Positions 1 to 11,520 of a stretch of 64,000 nt of DNA are shown piece after piece. The first letter of the stretch is position 1. Every line of letters starts with the position of its first letter. The stretch spans positions 1-64,000 of the forward strand of contig NZ_JAANHS010000003.1 in the NCBI RefSeq assembly GCF_011174775.1, in the 5' to 3' direction. The notes beneath the pieces are model-generated. The model saw only the letters and a list, made by a program, of their open reading frames with translations, ran no database searches and was not told where the DNA came from. A program made the translations under genes and the position numbers. This stretch comes from Rhodobacter calidifons (GTDB taxonomy: Bacteria; Pseudomonadota; Alphaproteobacteria; Rhodobacterales; Rhodobacteraceae).

Positions 1-77
1 GTCTTGCCATGGTCAACGTGACCGATGGTCCCGATGTTCACATGCGGTTTCGTCCGTTCAAACTTTGCCTTCGCCAT
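1..77 (-). CDS. tuf: Elongation factor Tu, 5' end only
   Basis: The reverse strand from position 77 starts [16 protein letters not shown] and continues to GHVDHGKT, the start of the EF-Tu G1 P-loop; the gene runs off the left edge after 25 codons. EF-Tu delivers aminoacyl-tRNA to the ribosome in a GTP-dependent way. The N-terminus is diagnostic of the family. Whether this is the only tuf copy or one of two cannot be seen here. It is divergent from the P450 gene, with about 170 bases between them. Confidence 0.95.
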
Positions 78-137
78 CGCGTTGTCCGCCCTTGTCCAGA
101 TCGCGCCCCGAGACGGGGCCGAGATTACACGGGCGGC

Positions 138-166
138 GACTTAGCCCCTGGCCGCAGGAAATTCAA
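138..166 (-). promoter_or_regulatory. Candidate tuf promoter
   Basis: On the minus strand TTGAAT (166-161) lies 17 bases from TAAGTC (143-138), about 60 bases before the tuf start. The -35 box is reasonable and the -10 box is poor. Between it and the start codon is a short hairpin, GCCCCG-AGA-CGGGGC (105-119), in the leader. This rests on spacing and position only. Confidence 0.3.
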
Positions 167-246
167 GCCTGATTGGCCGGACGGCCCGTGGGACTGCGGC
201 AGGACGGCGCTTTGCCGGGGGGCGGGATCGTCCTATCTTCTTCGTC

Positions 247-1605
247 ATGCTCGACGCGCCCCCTTCCCTGCCCGCCCGCGTTGCCCTCCACACCGAACCG
301 ATGGGGGTCTGGGCCAGTTTTCGCGCCGCACAGCGCAACGTCCTGGAACTGATCCCCGAGGTGGCGACCAGGGTGCCGATCCTGTCCGGTCGCACCGGCA
401 AGCGCTGGCACATGCTGATGGACCCCGACGGGCTGAAACAGGTCCTGCGCGACCGGGTGGACGACTACCCGAAATCGGTCGTGACCAAGCTGATCCTCGA
501 ACCCGCCATCGGCGACAGCCTGTTCGTGGCCGAGGGCGCGCAATGGATGTGGCAGCGCCGGACCGCCGCCCCGGTGTTCTCGCACCGCAACGTGACCGCG
601 CTGGGACCGGTGATGACGGCGGCGGCGGAACGGTCCGTCGCGCGGCTGGACCGCGCCGTGGGCCGGGCGGCGGACCTCTTCGACGAGATGGTGACGGCGA
701 CCTTCGAGGTGATCGCGGATGTCACCTTCTCGGACGGCACGGGCTTTGACCGGGGCGCGGTCCATGCCGCCATCGAGCAGTACATCGCGGAAACCGCAAA
801 GGTCTCGCTGCTGGATGTCCTTGGCGCCCCGCCCTGGGTTCCCCGTCCGAACCGCCTGTTCACCGGGTCCGCGATGCGCGAGACGAAGAAACTGGCCGAC
901 CGCGCGATCGAGGCGCGCAAGGCCGAGGGCGGAAAGACCCCGCCCGACCTTCTCGACCTTCTGATGGCCGGCTCCGACCCCGAAAGCGGGCGGCAGATGA
1001 CCACGGCGGAACTGCGCGACAACCTCTTGACCTTCATCGTCGCGGGGCACGAGACGACGGCGCTGACGCTGGCCTGGGCGCTTTACCTCTGCGCCTTCGA
1101 CCCGTCCGTGCAGGCCGCCGCGCGAGAGGAGGCGCAGGGCGTTCTGGGCGACCGCGCCGCCACCGTCGCCGACCTCGCCCGCCTGCCGCTGACCCGCCGG
1201 ATCGTGGACGAGGCGCTGCGGCTCTATCCCCCTGCCGCCTTCCTGTCGCGCACCGCGATGGCGCGCGACACCCTCTGCGGCCGCGAGGTGCGCCCCGGCG
1301 ACACGGTGATCCTGCCGATCTACGCGCTGCACCGCCATCGTCTGCTGTGGCAGGACCCGGACGCCTTCCGCCCCGACCGTTTCGCCGACCCCAGGGCGAT
1401 CCCGCGTTTCCAGTATCTGCCCTTCGGCGACGGCCCCCGCATCTGCATCGGCGCCAGCTTCGCGCTGCAAGAGGCGGTGATCGTGCTGGCCACCCTGCTG
1501 GCCCGCTTCCGCTTCAGCTCCATCCCCGGCAAGGACCCGAAGCCCGTGATGATCCTGACCCTGCGCCCGCAGGGCGGGGTCTGGCTGAAGGTGGAACGGG
1601 CCTGA
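247..1605 (+). CDS. Cytochrome P450
   Basis: A haem-thiolate monooxygenase of 452 residues, soluble by sequence (no N-terminal membrane anchor). Visible P450 marks in order: I-helix AGHETTA near residue 267, the ExxR motif EALRLYPPA near 322, and the haem loop FGDGPRICIG with the cysteine ligand at about 400. The length fits bacterial class I P450s, which need a ferredoxin and reductase; none is encoded nearby, so partners must be elsewhere. The substrate cannot be told. The start at 247 has no clear ribosome site; ATG 301 is a possible shorter start. It stands alone, divergent from tuf and convergent with parC. Confidence 0.92.
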   Translation: MLDAPPSLPARVALHTEPMGVWASFRAAQRNVLELIPEVATRVPILSGRTGKRWHMLMDPDGLKQVLRDRVDDYPKSVVTKLILEPAIGDSLFVAEGAQWMWQRRTAAPVFSHRNVTALGPVMTAAAERSVARLDRAVGRAADLFDEMVTATFEVIADVTFSDGTGFDRGAVHAAIEQYIAETAKVSLLDVLGAPPWVPRPNRLFTGSAMRETKKLADRAIEARKAEGGKTPPDLLDLLMAGSDPESGRQMTTAELRDNLLTFIVAGHETTALTLAWALYLCAFDPSVQAAAREEAQGVLGDRAATVADLARLPLTRRIVDEALRLYPPAAFLSRTAMARDTLCGREVRPGDTVILPIYALHRHRLLWQDPDAFRPDRFADPRAIPRFQYLPFGDGPRICIGASFALQEAVIVLATLLARFRFSSIPGKDPKPVMILTLRPQGGVWLKVERA

Positions 1606-1606
1606 A

Positions 1607-1634
1607 CCTCCTCGTGCGCCTTCGGCGTCTTGTC
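1607..1634 (+). repeat. Dispersed 3'-end repeat, copy A
   Basis: Starting two bases after the P450 stop codon is a copy of a repeat whose core is CTCGTGCGCCTTCGGC (1611-1626), followed by GTCTTGTCG. Related copies sit at 33155-33212, 36723-36783 and 57008-57030. Here the second arm of the inverted repeat is only weakly recognisable downstream. It lies between the convergent P450 and parC genes. Confidence 0.7.
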
Positions 1635-1674
1635 GGGGGCGACCCGGCGAGGGGCGACGACGACGGGCGGCCCG

Positions 1675-3990
1675 TCAGGTGAACCGGTTGTCCCTTGGGA
1701 ACCCGCGCGGGGCCATCTTGCCCGCGCTCGCCCGCGCCCCGGTCCATTCCAGAAGATCGACCTCGGTCCGCGTGCGCCCGGCCGGGTCCTTCCAGCTCAG
1801 CCCCTCGGCCTTGGTGAAGGTGATCGCGTCCGACAACCCTCCGTCCTTATATTTCTGCAACCTGACGCCCTTGCCCCTGGCCATTTCCGGCAGTTCGGAC
1901 AGCGGGAAAACCAGCATCTTCCGGTTGTCGCCCACCACTGCCACCATGTCGCCCGTGACCGGCGTGCAGACCGCCGTCTTGACCCCGTCCCGCACCGTCA
2001 GCACCGCCTTGCCCGCGCGGGTCTGCGCCAGCAGTTCCTCGGACGGCACCACGAACCCGTCGCCCGCCGTCGAGGCCAGCAGGTATTTCTGCCCCGGCCG
2101 CCAGACGATCAGATCGGTGATCCCGGTGTCGTTCGGCAGATCGACCATCAGCCGCACGGGTTCGCCCATCCCGCGCCCGCCCGGCAGGTTCGCGCCCAGA
2201 AGCGTGTAGAACCGCCCGTTCTCGGCCACCAGCAGGATCTTGTCCGTCGTCTCGGCATGGAAGGCGAAACGCGGGCCGTCGCCGTCCTTGAACTTCTGTT
2301 CCGCCGTCAGATCGACATGGCCCTTCAGCGCCCGGATCCAGCCCATCTTCGAGCAGATGACCGTGATCGGTTCGCGGTCGATCATCGCCTCGAAAGGAAT
2401 GTCCTCGACCTCGGTCGCATCGGCAAACTGCGTCCGGCGCGCGCCCAGTGCGGTGCCCTTGCCATAAAGCTTGCGGACCTCGTCCAGCTCCTGGCCGATC
2501 CGCTTCCACTGCCGCCGCTCGCTGTCCAGAAGATCGGCCAGATCGGCGCGCTCCTTCATCAGCGCGTCGCGCTCGGCGTTCAGCTCCATCTCCTCCAGCC
2601 GCCGCAGACTGCGCAGCCGCATGTTCAGGATCGCCTCGGCCTGGACCTCGGTCAGCTGGCCCGCGCCCCCCTTGACCGGGGACGTGTAGTCCTTCTCCGA
2701 CGTGGCCCGGATGTGCGATTTCGACCAGTCCTCGGCCATCAGCGCGGCCTTGGGGTCGGCGTCGTAGCGGATGATGTCAATCACCCGGTCCAGGTTCAGG
2801 AAGGCGATCAGCAGCCCTTCCAGCACCTCCAGCCTTGCGTCGATCTTCTCGATCCGATGCTGGGACCGCCGCCGCAGCACGTCGCGGCGGTGGTCAAGGA
2901 AGGCGCGCAGCACCTCTTTCAGCGAACAGACCTTCGGCACGCGTCCGTCGATCAGCACGTTCATGTTCAGATTGAACCGCACCTCGAGGTCCGAGTTCCT
3001 GAACAGGCTGCCCATCAGCACATCCGGGTCCACGTTCCGCGCGCGCGGCTCCAGGATCAGCCGGATGTCCTCGGCGCTCTCGTCGCGGACATCCGCCAGC
3101 AGCGGCACCTTCTTCAGCTGGATCAGCTCGGCCAGCTTCTCGATCAGCTTGGACTTCTGCACCTGGAACGGGATCTCGGTGACGACGATCTGCCAGGTGC
3201 CGCGACCCAGATCCTCGACCTGCCACTTCGCCCGGGTGCGGAAGGCGCCGCGACCGGTGCGGTAGGCTTCAAGGATCGACTCGCGCGGCTCCACGATCAC
3301 CCCGCCGGTCGGGAAATCCGGGCCGGGGATCAGCGCCACCAACGCCTCGTCGGAAAGCTGGGGGTCGGCCAGCAGGGCCTGACAGCCGTCGATCAGCTCA
3401 TCCAGATTATGCGGCGGGATGTTCGTGGCCATCCCCACGGCAATGCCCGACGACCCGTTGGCCAGAAGGTTCGGGAAGGCCGCCGGCAGCACCACCGGCT
3501 CTTCCAGACGACCGTCATAGTTGGGGCGGAAATCGACGGCGGTCTCGTCGATGCCCTCCATCAGCAGTTCCGCCGCCTGGGTGACGCGGGCCTCGGTATA
3601 GCGGCTGGCTGCCGGGTTGTCGCCGTCGATGTTGCCGAAGTTGCCCTGCCCGTCCACCAGCGGGTAGCGCATGTTGAAATCCTGGGCCAGCCGCGCCATC
3701 GCGTCGTAGATCGCGGCATCGCCGTGGGGGTGGAAATCCCCCATCGTGTCGCCGCTGATCTTGGCCGATTTCAAGAACCCCTCCGTCGGCGTCAGCCGCA
3801 GCCGCCGCATCGCCCAGAGGATTCGCCGGTGCACCGGCTTCAGCCCGTCGCGCGCGTCCGGCAGGGCGCGGTGCATGATCGTGGACAGCGCATAGGTCAG
3901 ATACCGCTCGCCGATCGCGCGCGACAGCGGTTCGGCGGTCGTCAGACCCTGAGGCCCCTCGATCTTGGGCTCGTCATCTTCATCGCTCAT
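1675..3990 (-). CDS. parC: DNA topoisomerase IV subunit A
   Basis: Breakage-reunion subunit of topoisomerase IV, which decatenates replicated chromosomes with ParE. 771 residues from ATG 3990 ([12 protein letters not shown]). The catalytic tyrosine is Tyr131 in [11 protein letters not shown]; upstream is the conserved [12 protein letters not shown] (87-98). ParC rather than GyrA: the protein is short, and its C-terminal part lacks an evident GyrA-box. At the quinolone-determining sites, Ala92 and Asp96 stand where E. coli ParC has Ser80 and Glu84. A longer open frame begins at 4080, but those extra residues do not look like ParC. Confidence 0.93.
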   Translation of the reverse strand: MSDEDDEPKIEGPQGLTTAEPLSRAIGERYLTYALSTIMHRALPDARDGLKPVHRRILWAMRRLRLTPTEGFLKSAKISGDTMGDFHPHGDAAIYDAMARLAQDFNMRYPLVDGQGNFGNIDGDNPAASRYTEARVTQAAELLMEGIDETAVDFRPNYDGRLEEPVVLPAAFPNLLANGSSGIAVGMATNIPPHNLDELIDGCQALLADPQLSDEALVALIPGPDFPTGGVIVEPRESILEAYRTGRGAFRTRAKWQVEDLGRGTWQIVVTEIPFQVQKSKLIEKLAELIQLKKVPLLADVRDESAEDIRLILEPRARNVDPDVLMGSLFRNSDLEVRFNLNMNVLIDGRVPKVCSLKEVLRAFLDHRRDVLRRRSQHRIEKIDARLEVLEGLLIAFLNLDRVIDIIRYDADPKAALMAEDWSKSHIRATSEKDYTSPVKGGAGQLTEVQAEAILNMRLRSLRRLEEMELNAERDALMKERADLADLLDSERRQWKRIGQELDEVRKLYGKGTALGARRTQFADATEVEDIPFEAMIDREPITVICSKMGWIRALKGHVDLTAEQKFKDGDGPRFAFHAETTDKILLVAENGRFYTLLGANLPGGRGMGEPVRLMVDLPNDTGITDLIVWRPGQKYLLASTAGDGFVVPSEELLAQTRAGKAVLTVRDGVKTAVCTPVTGDMVAVVGDNRKMLVFPLSELPEMARGKGVRLQKYKDGGLSDAITFTKAEGLSWKDPAGRTRTEVDLLEWTGARASAGKMAPRGFPRDNRFT

Positions 3991-4131
3991 GCATGTTGTG
4001 TAGGGAAAACCGCGGGTGCGGTCCAGATGGCAATGACGCCGGCGGGAACCGGGCCGCGGCCTGGTGCATTTTTCCTGCACTCCCCTCTGGCGGCTATGCT
4101 ATGAGGGGCCAGATCAAGAAACGGATTCCAG

Positions 4132-4827
4132 ATGCTGCGGTTGACGTTGATTCTATGTGCCGGGCTTTATGCGGCCCTGATGATTGCCGGGGAAGACCGG
4201 GGCCAGTTGCGGCCGGGGCTGGCCGATGCGGCGGCGCGGCTGGCGGCCCGCAACCCCGTTGCCGGGGCCGAAACGGCTGCGCCGGCAAGGCCGGAAGATC
4301 CGGTCGTCGTGGTGGCGGCGGACGCCGTGGTGCAACCCGACAGGATCACGACGGCGGCGCCGGCCGTGGCCAGCGCCCAGCCGGAGCCCGCCGCGCCCCA
4401 GCCCCCCGCCGCGCCCCAGCCCCCCGCCGCGCCCCAGCCCGCCGTCGCCTCCCAACCCCCCGTCGCTTCCCAACCCTATGTCGAGCCGGTCCGCCAGCTG
4501 GTGACCCGGGTGGAAGAGCCGGTCTTTTCGCTGGCTGCGCTGGGGAACGAGGCCGTGCCCGGCCTTGCCGCCGCAGCGCCCGCGCCCGAAGGTCCGGATC
4601 CCGAAGTCCTGGAGGGCGAGACCGGGACGATCTGGTATGTCGTGGCCAATTCGGTGAACGTGCGGGCCGGACCTTCGACCGAGGCCGAGGTTCTGGGCAA
4701 GCTCGGCTCGGGCGAGGCGGCCCTGCTGGTGCAGGCGGTCAACAGCGACTGGGCGCGGATCGTGATTCAGGGCGACGGGGTGGAAGGCTTTGTCGCCATG
4801 CGCTACCTCAGCCCTGTGGGCCCCTGA
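4132..4827 (+). CDS. Secreted or anchored SH3-domain protein
   Basis: 231 residues. The N-terminus MLRLTLILCAGLYAALMIAG is a signal peptide or anchor, so the protein should act in the periplasm. Residues about 80-115 are a Pro/Ala/Gln linker encoded by tandem DNA repeats. The C-terminal part (about 165-228) is a bacterial SH3 domain: WYVVANSVNVRAGPSTEAEV, then a closing GFVAMRYLSP. SH3b domains usually bind peptidoglycan or other cell-wall ligands; no catalytic domain is present. Upstream parC is divergent; the SDR gene follows 27 bases later on the same strand. Confidence 0.8.
   Translation: MLRLTLILCAGLYAALMIAGEDRGQLRPGLADAAARLAARNPVAGAETAAPARPEDPVVVVAADAVVQPDRITTAAPAVASAQPEPAAPQPPAAPQPPAAPQPAVASQPPVASQPYVEPVRQLVTRVEEPVFSLAALGNEAVPGLAAAAPAPEGPDPEVLEGETGTIWYVVANSVNVRAGPSTEAEVLGKLGSGEAALLVQAVNSDWARIVIQGDGVEGFVAMRYLSPVGP
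4387..4440 (+). repeat. 18-bp tandem repeat, three perfect copies
   Basis: Three identical, directly adjacent 18-base units (4387-4404, 4405-4422, 4423-4440), unit CCCGCCGCGCCCCAGCCC, each encoding PAAPQP in the SH3-domain protein. Two diverged units follow (encoding AVASQP and PVASQP). Identity at the third codon position points to recent slippage. Confidence 0.9.
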
Positions 4828-4854
4828 GGGGCATCGCCCCACAGGAGCCGAACC

Positions 4855-5685
4855 ATGCCGCAGCGCACGATCCTGATCACCGGATGCTCCTCGGGCATCG
4901 GCCTCGACGCCGCGCGCAGGCTGCACGCGCGCGGCTGGCGCGTCTTTGCCACCTGTCGTAAAGACTCCGATTGCGACCGCCTGCGCAGCGAGGGGCTGGA
5001 GAGTTTCCGCCTCGACCTCGCCGATGAGGACAGCATCGCCGCCGCGGTGGTCGAGCTGGTCACGCGCACTGGCGGCAGGCTGGATGCGCTGTTCAACAAC
5101 GGCGCCTTCGCCTGCCCCGGCGCGGTCGAGGACCTGCCGCGCGGCGCCCTGCGGGAAATCTTCGAGACCAACCTATTCGGCACCCATGACCTGACCCGCC
5201 GGGTGATCCCGCTGATGCGGGCGCAGGGCGCGGGGCGGATCGTCAACTGCTCGTCCGTGCTGGGCCTTGTGGGCGCGACCTGGCGCGGGGCCTATGTCGC
5301 GACCAAGTTCGCGCTGGAGGGGCTGACCGATGTGTTGCGGATCGAGATGCGCGGAACCGGGATCGAGGTGATCCTGATCGAGCCCGGCCCGATCACGACC
5401 CGGATCCGGGAAAACGCCGTGGCGCATTTCGAACGCTGGATCGACTGGGAAAACTCGGCCCGGCGCGACCAGTACGCCGCCCTGCGCGGCCGGCTTTACG
5501 ACCGGAAGGTGAAGAAGGATGCCTTCGAGCTAGGCCCCGAGGCGGTCACGGCCAGGCTGATCCACGCGCTGGAAAACCCCCGGCCCAAGGCGCGCTATTA
5601 TGTCACCACGCCTACCCATATCGCCGGTTTCCTGCGGCGGATCCTGCCGACCCGCCTGCTGGACCGGGCGATCTCGAAGGGCTAA
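4855..5685 (+). CDS. Short-chain dehydrogenase/reductase
   Basis: 276-residue classical SDR, NAD(P)-dependent oxidoreductase. Cofactor glycine motif TGCSSGIG at 9-16, a catalytic serine in NCSSVLG, and YVATK near residue 147 giving the Tyr-Lys pair. The C-terminus is longer than in 250-residue SDRs, as in retinol- or sterol-dehydrogenase-like members. A good ribosome site (CAGGAG) lies 8 bases before the ATG. It converges on the YebE-like gene with a 4-base overlap. Substrate unknown. Confidence 0.88.
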   Translation: MPQRTILITGCSSGIGLDAARRLHARGWRVFATCRKDSDCDRLRSEGLESFRLDLADEDSIAAAVVELVTRTGGRLDALFNNGAFACPGAVEDLPRGALREIFETNLFGTHDLTRRVIPLMRAQGAGRIVNCSSVLGLVGATWRGAYVATKFALEGLTDVLRIEMRGTGIEVILIEPGPITTRIRENAVAHFERWIDWENSARRDQYAALRGRLYDRKVKKDAFELGPEAVTARLIHALENPRPKARYYVTTPTHIAGFLRRILPTRLLDRAISKG

Positions 5686-6371
5686 AGCCGCGCCGTCTCG
5701 GCGTGCAGGCGGTCGACCAGACCGGGGTCCAGCCGCAGCGCCGAGGCGAGCGAGGCCAGATAGGCCTTCTCGGCCTCGGTGTCGGGGTCCACGGCCAGCA
5801 GCGACACCGCGTAAAGCTGGATCGCCTCGGCCTCGGATTGCGCCAGGGCCGCGATGCGGGCCGCGTCCAGGGGCGCATCCAGTTCGGCCGCGATCAGCGC
5901 CTCGGCCTCCTCGCCCAGCCCGAGGTTGCGCAGCTGCCCATCGATCCGGGCGCGTTCGTCGGGGGTCACATGCCCGTCGGCCTTGGCGGCCGCGACCATC
6001 GCCTGCAACAGATGCGTCGCCAGATCATCGGCCGCCGTCGGGTCGGAGGGCAGGAACGCGGTCCCCTCGGGGCTGGGCAGCGCCGCCGCCGGGTCGCCGC
6101 TGCGACCGGCCTTCCAGTCCTCGTAGGCCTTGTAGGCAAGGGCGCCGATCGCCGCCATGCCGCCGATCTTCAGCCCGGTGCCCAGCATGCGCCGCCCGCC
6201 GCTGGTCAGCAGCACGCCCAGCAGCCCCCCGGCAATCGCGCCCTTGCCCAGGGTGGACTGGTTGTTCCACGTCTCTTTCGCCTTGTCGGTCAGACCCTTG
6301 GCCCCCTGGCCGCCGGTCAGCTGGTTCAGTGCGCCCATCAGGTCGTCCAGAAGGGATTTCGCGTTCAGCAT
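5682..6371 (-). CDS. YebE-like (DUF533/TerB-fold) inner-membrane protein
   Basis: 229 residues. A hydrophobic glycine-rich stretch at about 44-80 (GAIAGGLLGVLL, then GLKIGGMAAIGALAYKAYEDW) is typical of DUF533 proteins such as E. coli YebE. The rest is an all-helical TerB-like domain with the acidic turn AKADGHVTPDERARI, close to the 'DG.id..E' calcium-like motif of TerB proteins. The role is unknown; E. coli YebE is an envelope-stress gene. Single gene, convergent with the SDR. Confidence 0.8.
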   Translation of the reverse strand: MLNAKSLLDDLMGALNQLTGGQGAKGLTDKAKETWNNQSTLGKGAIAGGLLGVLLTSGGRRMLGTGLKIGGMAAIGALAYKAYEDWKAGRSGDPAAALPSPEGTAFLPSDPTAADDLATHLLQAMVAAAKADGHVTPDERARIDGQLRNLGLGEEAEALIAAELDAPLDAARIAALAQSEAEAIQLYAVSLLAVDPDTEAEKAYLASLASALRLDPGLVDRLHAETARL

Positions 6372-6467
6372 CGGGGCCTCCTCGGTTTGCTGGTCCGAAT
6401 ATGGGAAGCGACCTGCAACAGGACAATGACGGCCCCCGCGACGCCCCCGACCCCGGCCGGTTGCCGC

Positions 6468-10046
<3,579 letters not shown>

Positions 10047-10112
10047 CGGCCCGCCCCCTCCCTGCGCGTCCTTGGTGGCCTGGGGCGGACCCGGATGCAA
10101 GAGGCGGTCCGC

Positions 10113-10757
10113 CTACTTTTCCACGCGGGCGAGCAGGTCTTCGACCTTCGGCCCCAGAGCTTCGACAATCAGCCGCACGCCCTCGGCGTTCGGATGCAGC
10201 CCGTCCGCCTGCATCCAGGCCGCCAGCGAGGCAGGGTCAGACGGATCGGCCCCTGCCGCGCGCAGTCCCTCGAAGAAGTCCTCGGCCAGCAGCGCCCCAT
10301 ACTGGCCGGCAAGTTCGCCATACATCGCGTCGAAGGCCGCCTTGTAGTCGGGTCCGAAATTTCCCGGCGCCTTCATCGCCACCAGAAGCACCGGCAGGTT
10401 CCGCGCCGCGGCCTCCTTCAGGATCCCGTCAAGGTTGCGCCGCGACTCGGCGGGGTCGATCCCGCGCAACAGGTCGTTGCCGCCCAGCGTGACCACCAGC
10501 GCCTCGGCCTCGGGCCCCAGCGCCCAGCCGATCCGGGCCAGCCCGCCCGCCGTCGTGTCGCCCGAGACGCCCGCATTCTGCACCACCACATCATGCCCGC
10601 GCGCCCGCAGCCAGCCTTCCAGCACCGGCACCAGACCCTGGGACGCGTCCGCCAGCCCGTAGCCCGCCGTCAGACTGTCGCCCAGTGCCACGACCGTGAC
10701 CGGCTCGGCCATGGCCCAACTTGACAGTGCCAAGACTGCAAGTGCAGCATTGCGCAT
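10113..10757 (-). CDS. tesA: Periplasmic GDSL esterase / acyl-CoA thioesterase I-like
   Basis: 214 residues from ATG 10757. Signal peptide about 1-17 (MRNAALAVLALSSWAMA). SGNH blocks: ALGDSLTAGYG (Ser28), a Gly in NAGVSGDTT, GGND, and DGLHP with the catalytic Asp-His near the C-terminus. Matches the TesA/arylesterase family (lysophospholipase L1, periplasmic in E. coli). It is divergent from the ybbA-ybbP transporter, the same arrangement as tesA/ybbA/ybbP in E. coli, which supports the assignment. Only about 50 bases separate the divergent starts. Confidence 0.9.
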   Translation of the reverse strand: MRNAALAVLALSSWAMAEPVTVVALGDSLTAGYGLADASQGLVPVLEGWLRARGHDVVVQNAGVSGDTTAGGLARIGWALGPEAEALVVTLGGNDLLRGIDPAESRRNLDGILKEAAARNLPVLLVAMKAPGNFGPDYKAAFDAMYGELAGQYGALLAEDFFEGLRAAGADPSDPASLAAWMQADGLHPNAEGVRLIVEALGPKVEDLLARVEK

Positions 10758-10809
10758 TCGCCGCCGCGCGCCATATCCGACAGAACAGGCCACCCGAAGG
10801 ATCCCTTGC

Positions 10810-11520
10810 ATGACCGATCCCGTTCTCGCGCTGACCGATGCGCGGCTGACCCTTGCCGGCAATGCCGGCCCGGTCGAGATCCTGAAAGGCATCACCCTTT
10901 CGGTGCGGAAAGGGGAAACCGTGGGGCTGATCGGTCCGTCCGGGTCGGGCAAGTCGTCGCTCCTCATGCTCATGGGCGGGCTGGAACGTGCCACCGGCGG
11001 TCAGGTCCTGGCCCTGGGGCACGACCTGACCGCGATGGACGAGGACGCGCTCGCCCGCTTTCGTCGGGGAAATATGGGGGTTGTGTTCCAGAGCTTCCAC
11101 CTGATTCCGACGATGACCGCGCTGGAGAACGTCGCCCTGCCGCTGGAACTGGGCGGAGCGGCAGATGCCTTCGACCGGGCCGAGGCCGAACTGCGCGCCG
11201 TGGGCCTGGGCGCACGGCTGCACCATTACCCCAGCCAGATGTCGGGGGGCGAGCAGCAGCGCGTGGCCCTGGCCCGCGCCGCCGCGCCCCGCCCGGCGAT
11301 CCTTCTGGCGGATGAACCGACCGGCAATCTCGACGGCGCGAACGGCCAGGCGATCATGGATCTGCTGTTCGGCCTGCGCGACCGGCACGGCGCGACGCTG
11401 GTGCTGGTGACCCATGCGCCGGAACTGGCCGCGCGCTGCGACCGGGTGATCCGGCTTGCCGACGGTCAGCTTGCGCCCGACATGCCGGCGCACGAGACAT
11501 TGGCAAAGGCTGCCGAATGA
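10810..11520 (+). CDS. ybbA: ABC transporter ATP-binding protein, YbbA/LolD family
   Basis: 236 residues from ATG 10810. Walker A GPSGSGKSS at 42-50, signature MSGGEQQRVALARA, Walker B LLADEPTGNLD, and the switch histidine in LVTHAPE. Belongs to the MacB/LolD/YbbA group of ATPases. The next gene is its permease (ATGA overlap 11517-11520) and the divergent neighbour is tesA, so YbbA is the best name. The substrate of YbbA-YbbP is not known; extrusion of lipids or hydrophobic molecules is a guess from the family and from tesA. Confidence 0.9.
   Translation: MTDPVLALTDARLTLAGNAGPVEILKGITLSVRKGETVGLIGPSGSGKSSLLMLMGGLERATGGQVLALGHDLTAMDEDALARFRRGNMGVVFQSFHLIPTMTALENVALPLELGGAADAFDRAEAELRAVGLGARLHHYPSQMSGGEQQRVALARAAAPRPAILLADEPTGNLDGANGQAIMDLLFGLRDRHGATLVLVTHAPELAARCDRVIRLADGQLAPDMPAHETLAKAAE

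Noticed and set aside
1630-4104. Long open frame on the plus strand opposite parC
   Set aside because: It lacks a recognisable domain and its protein is Arg/His/Gln-rich, as expected when a GC-rich gene is read in the opposite direction. The same applies to long frames at 5703-8642 and 18593-21691 (plus) and 11466-13511 and 49245-51275 (minus).
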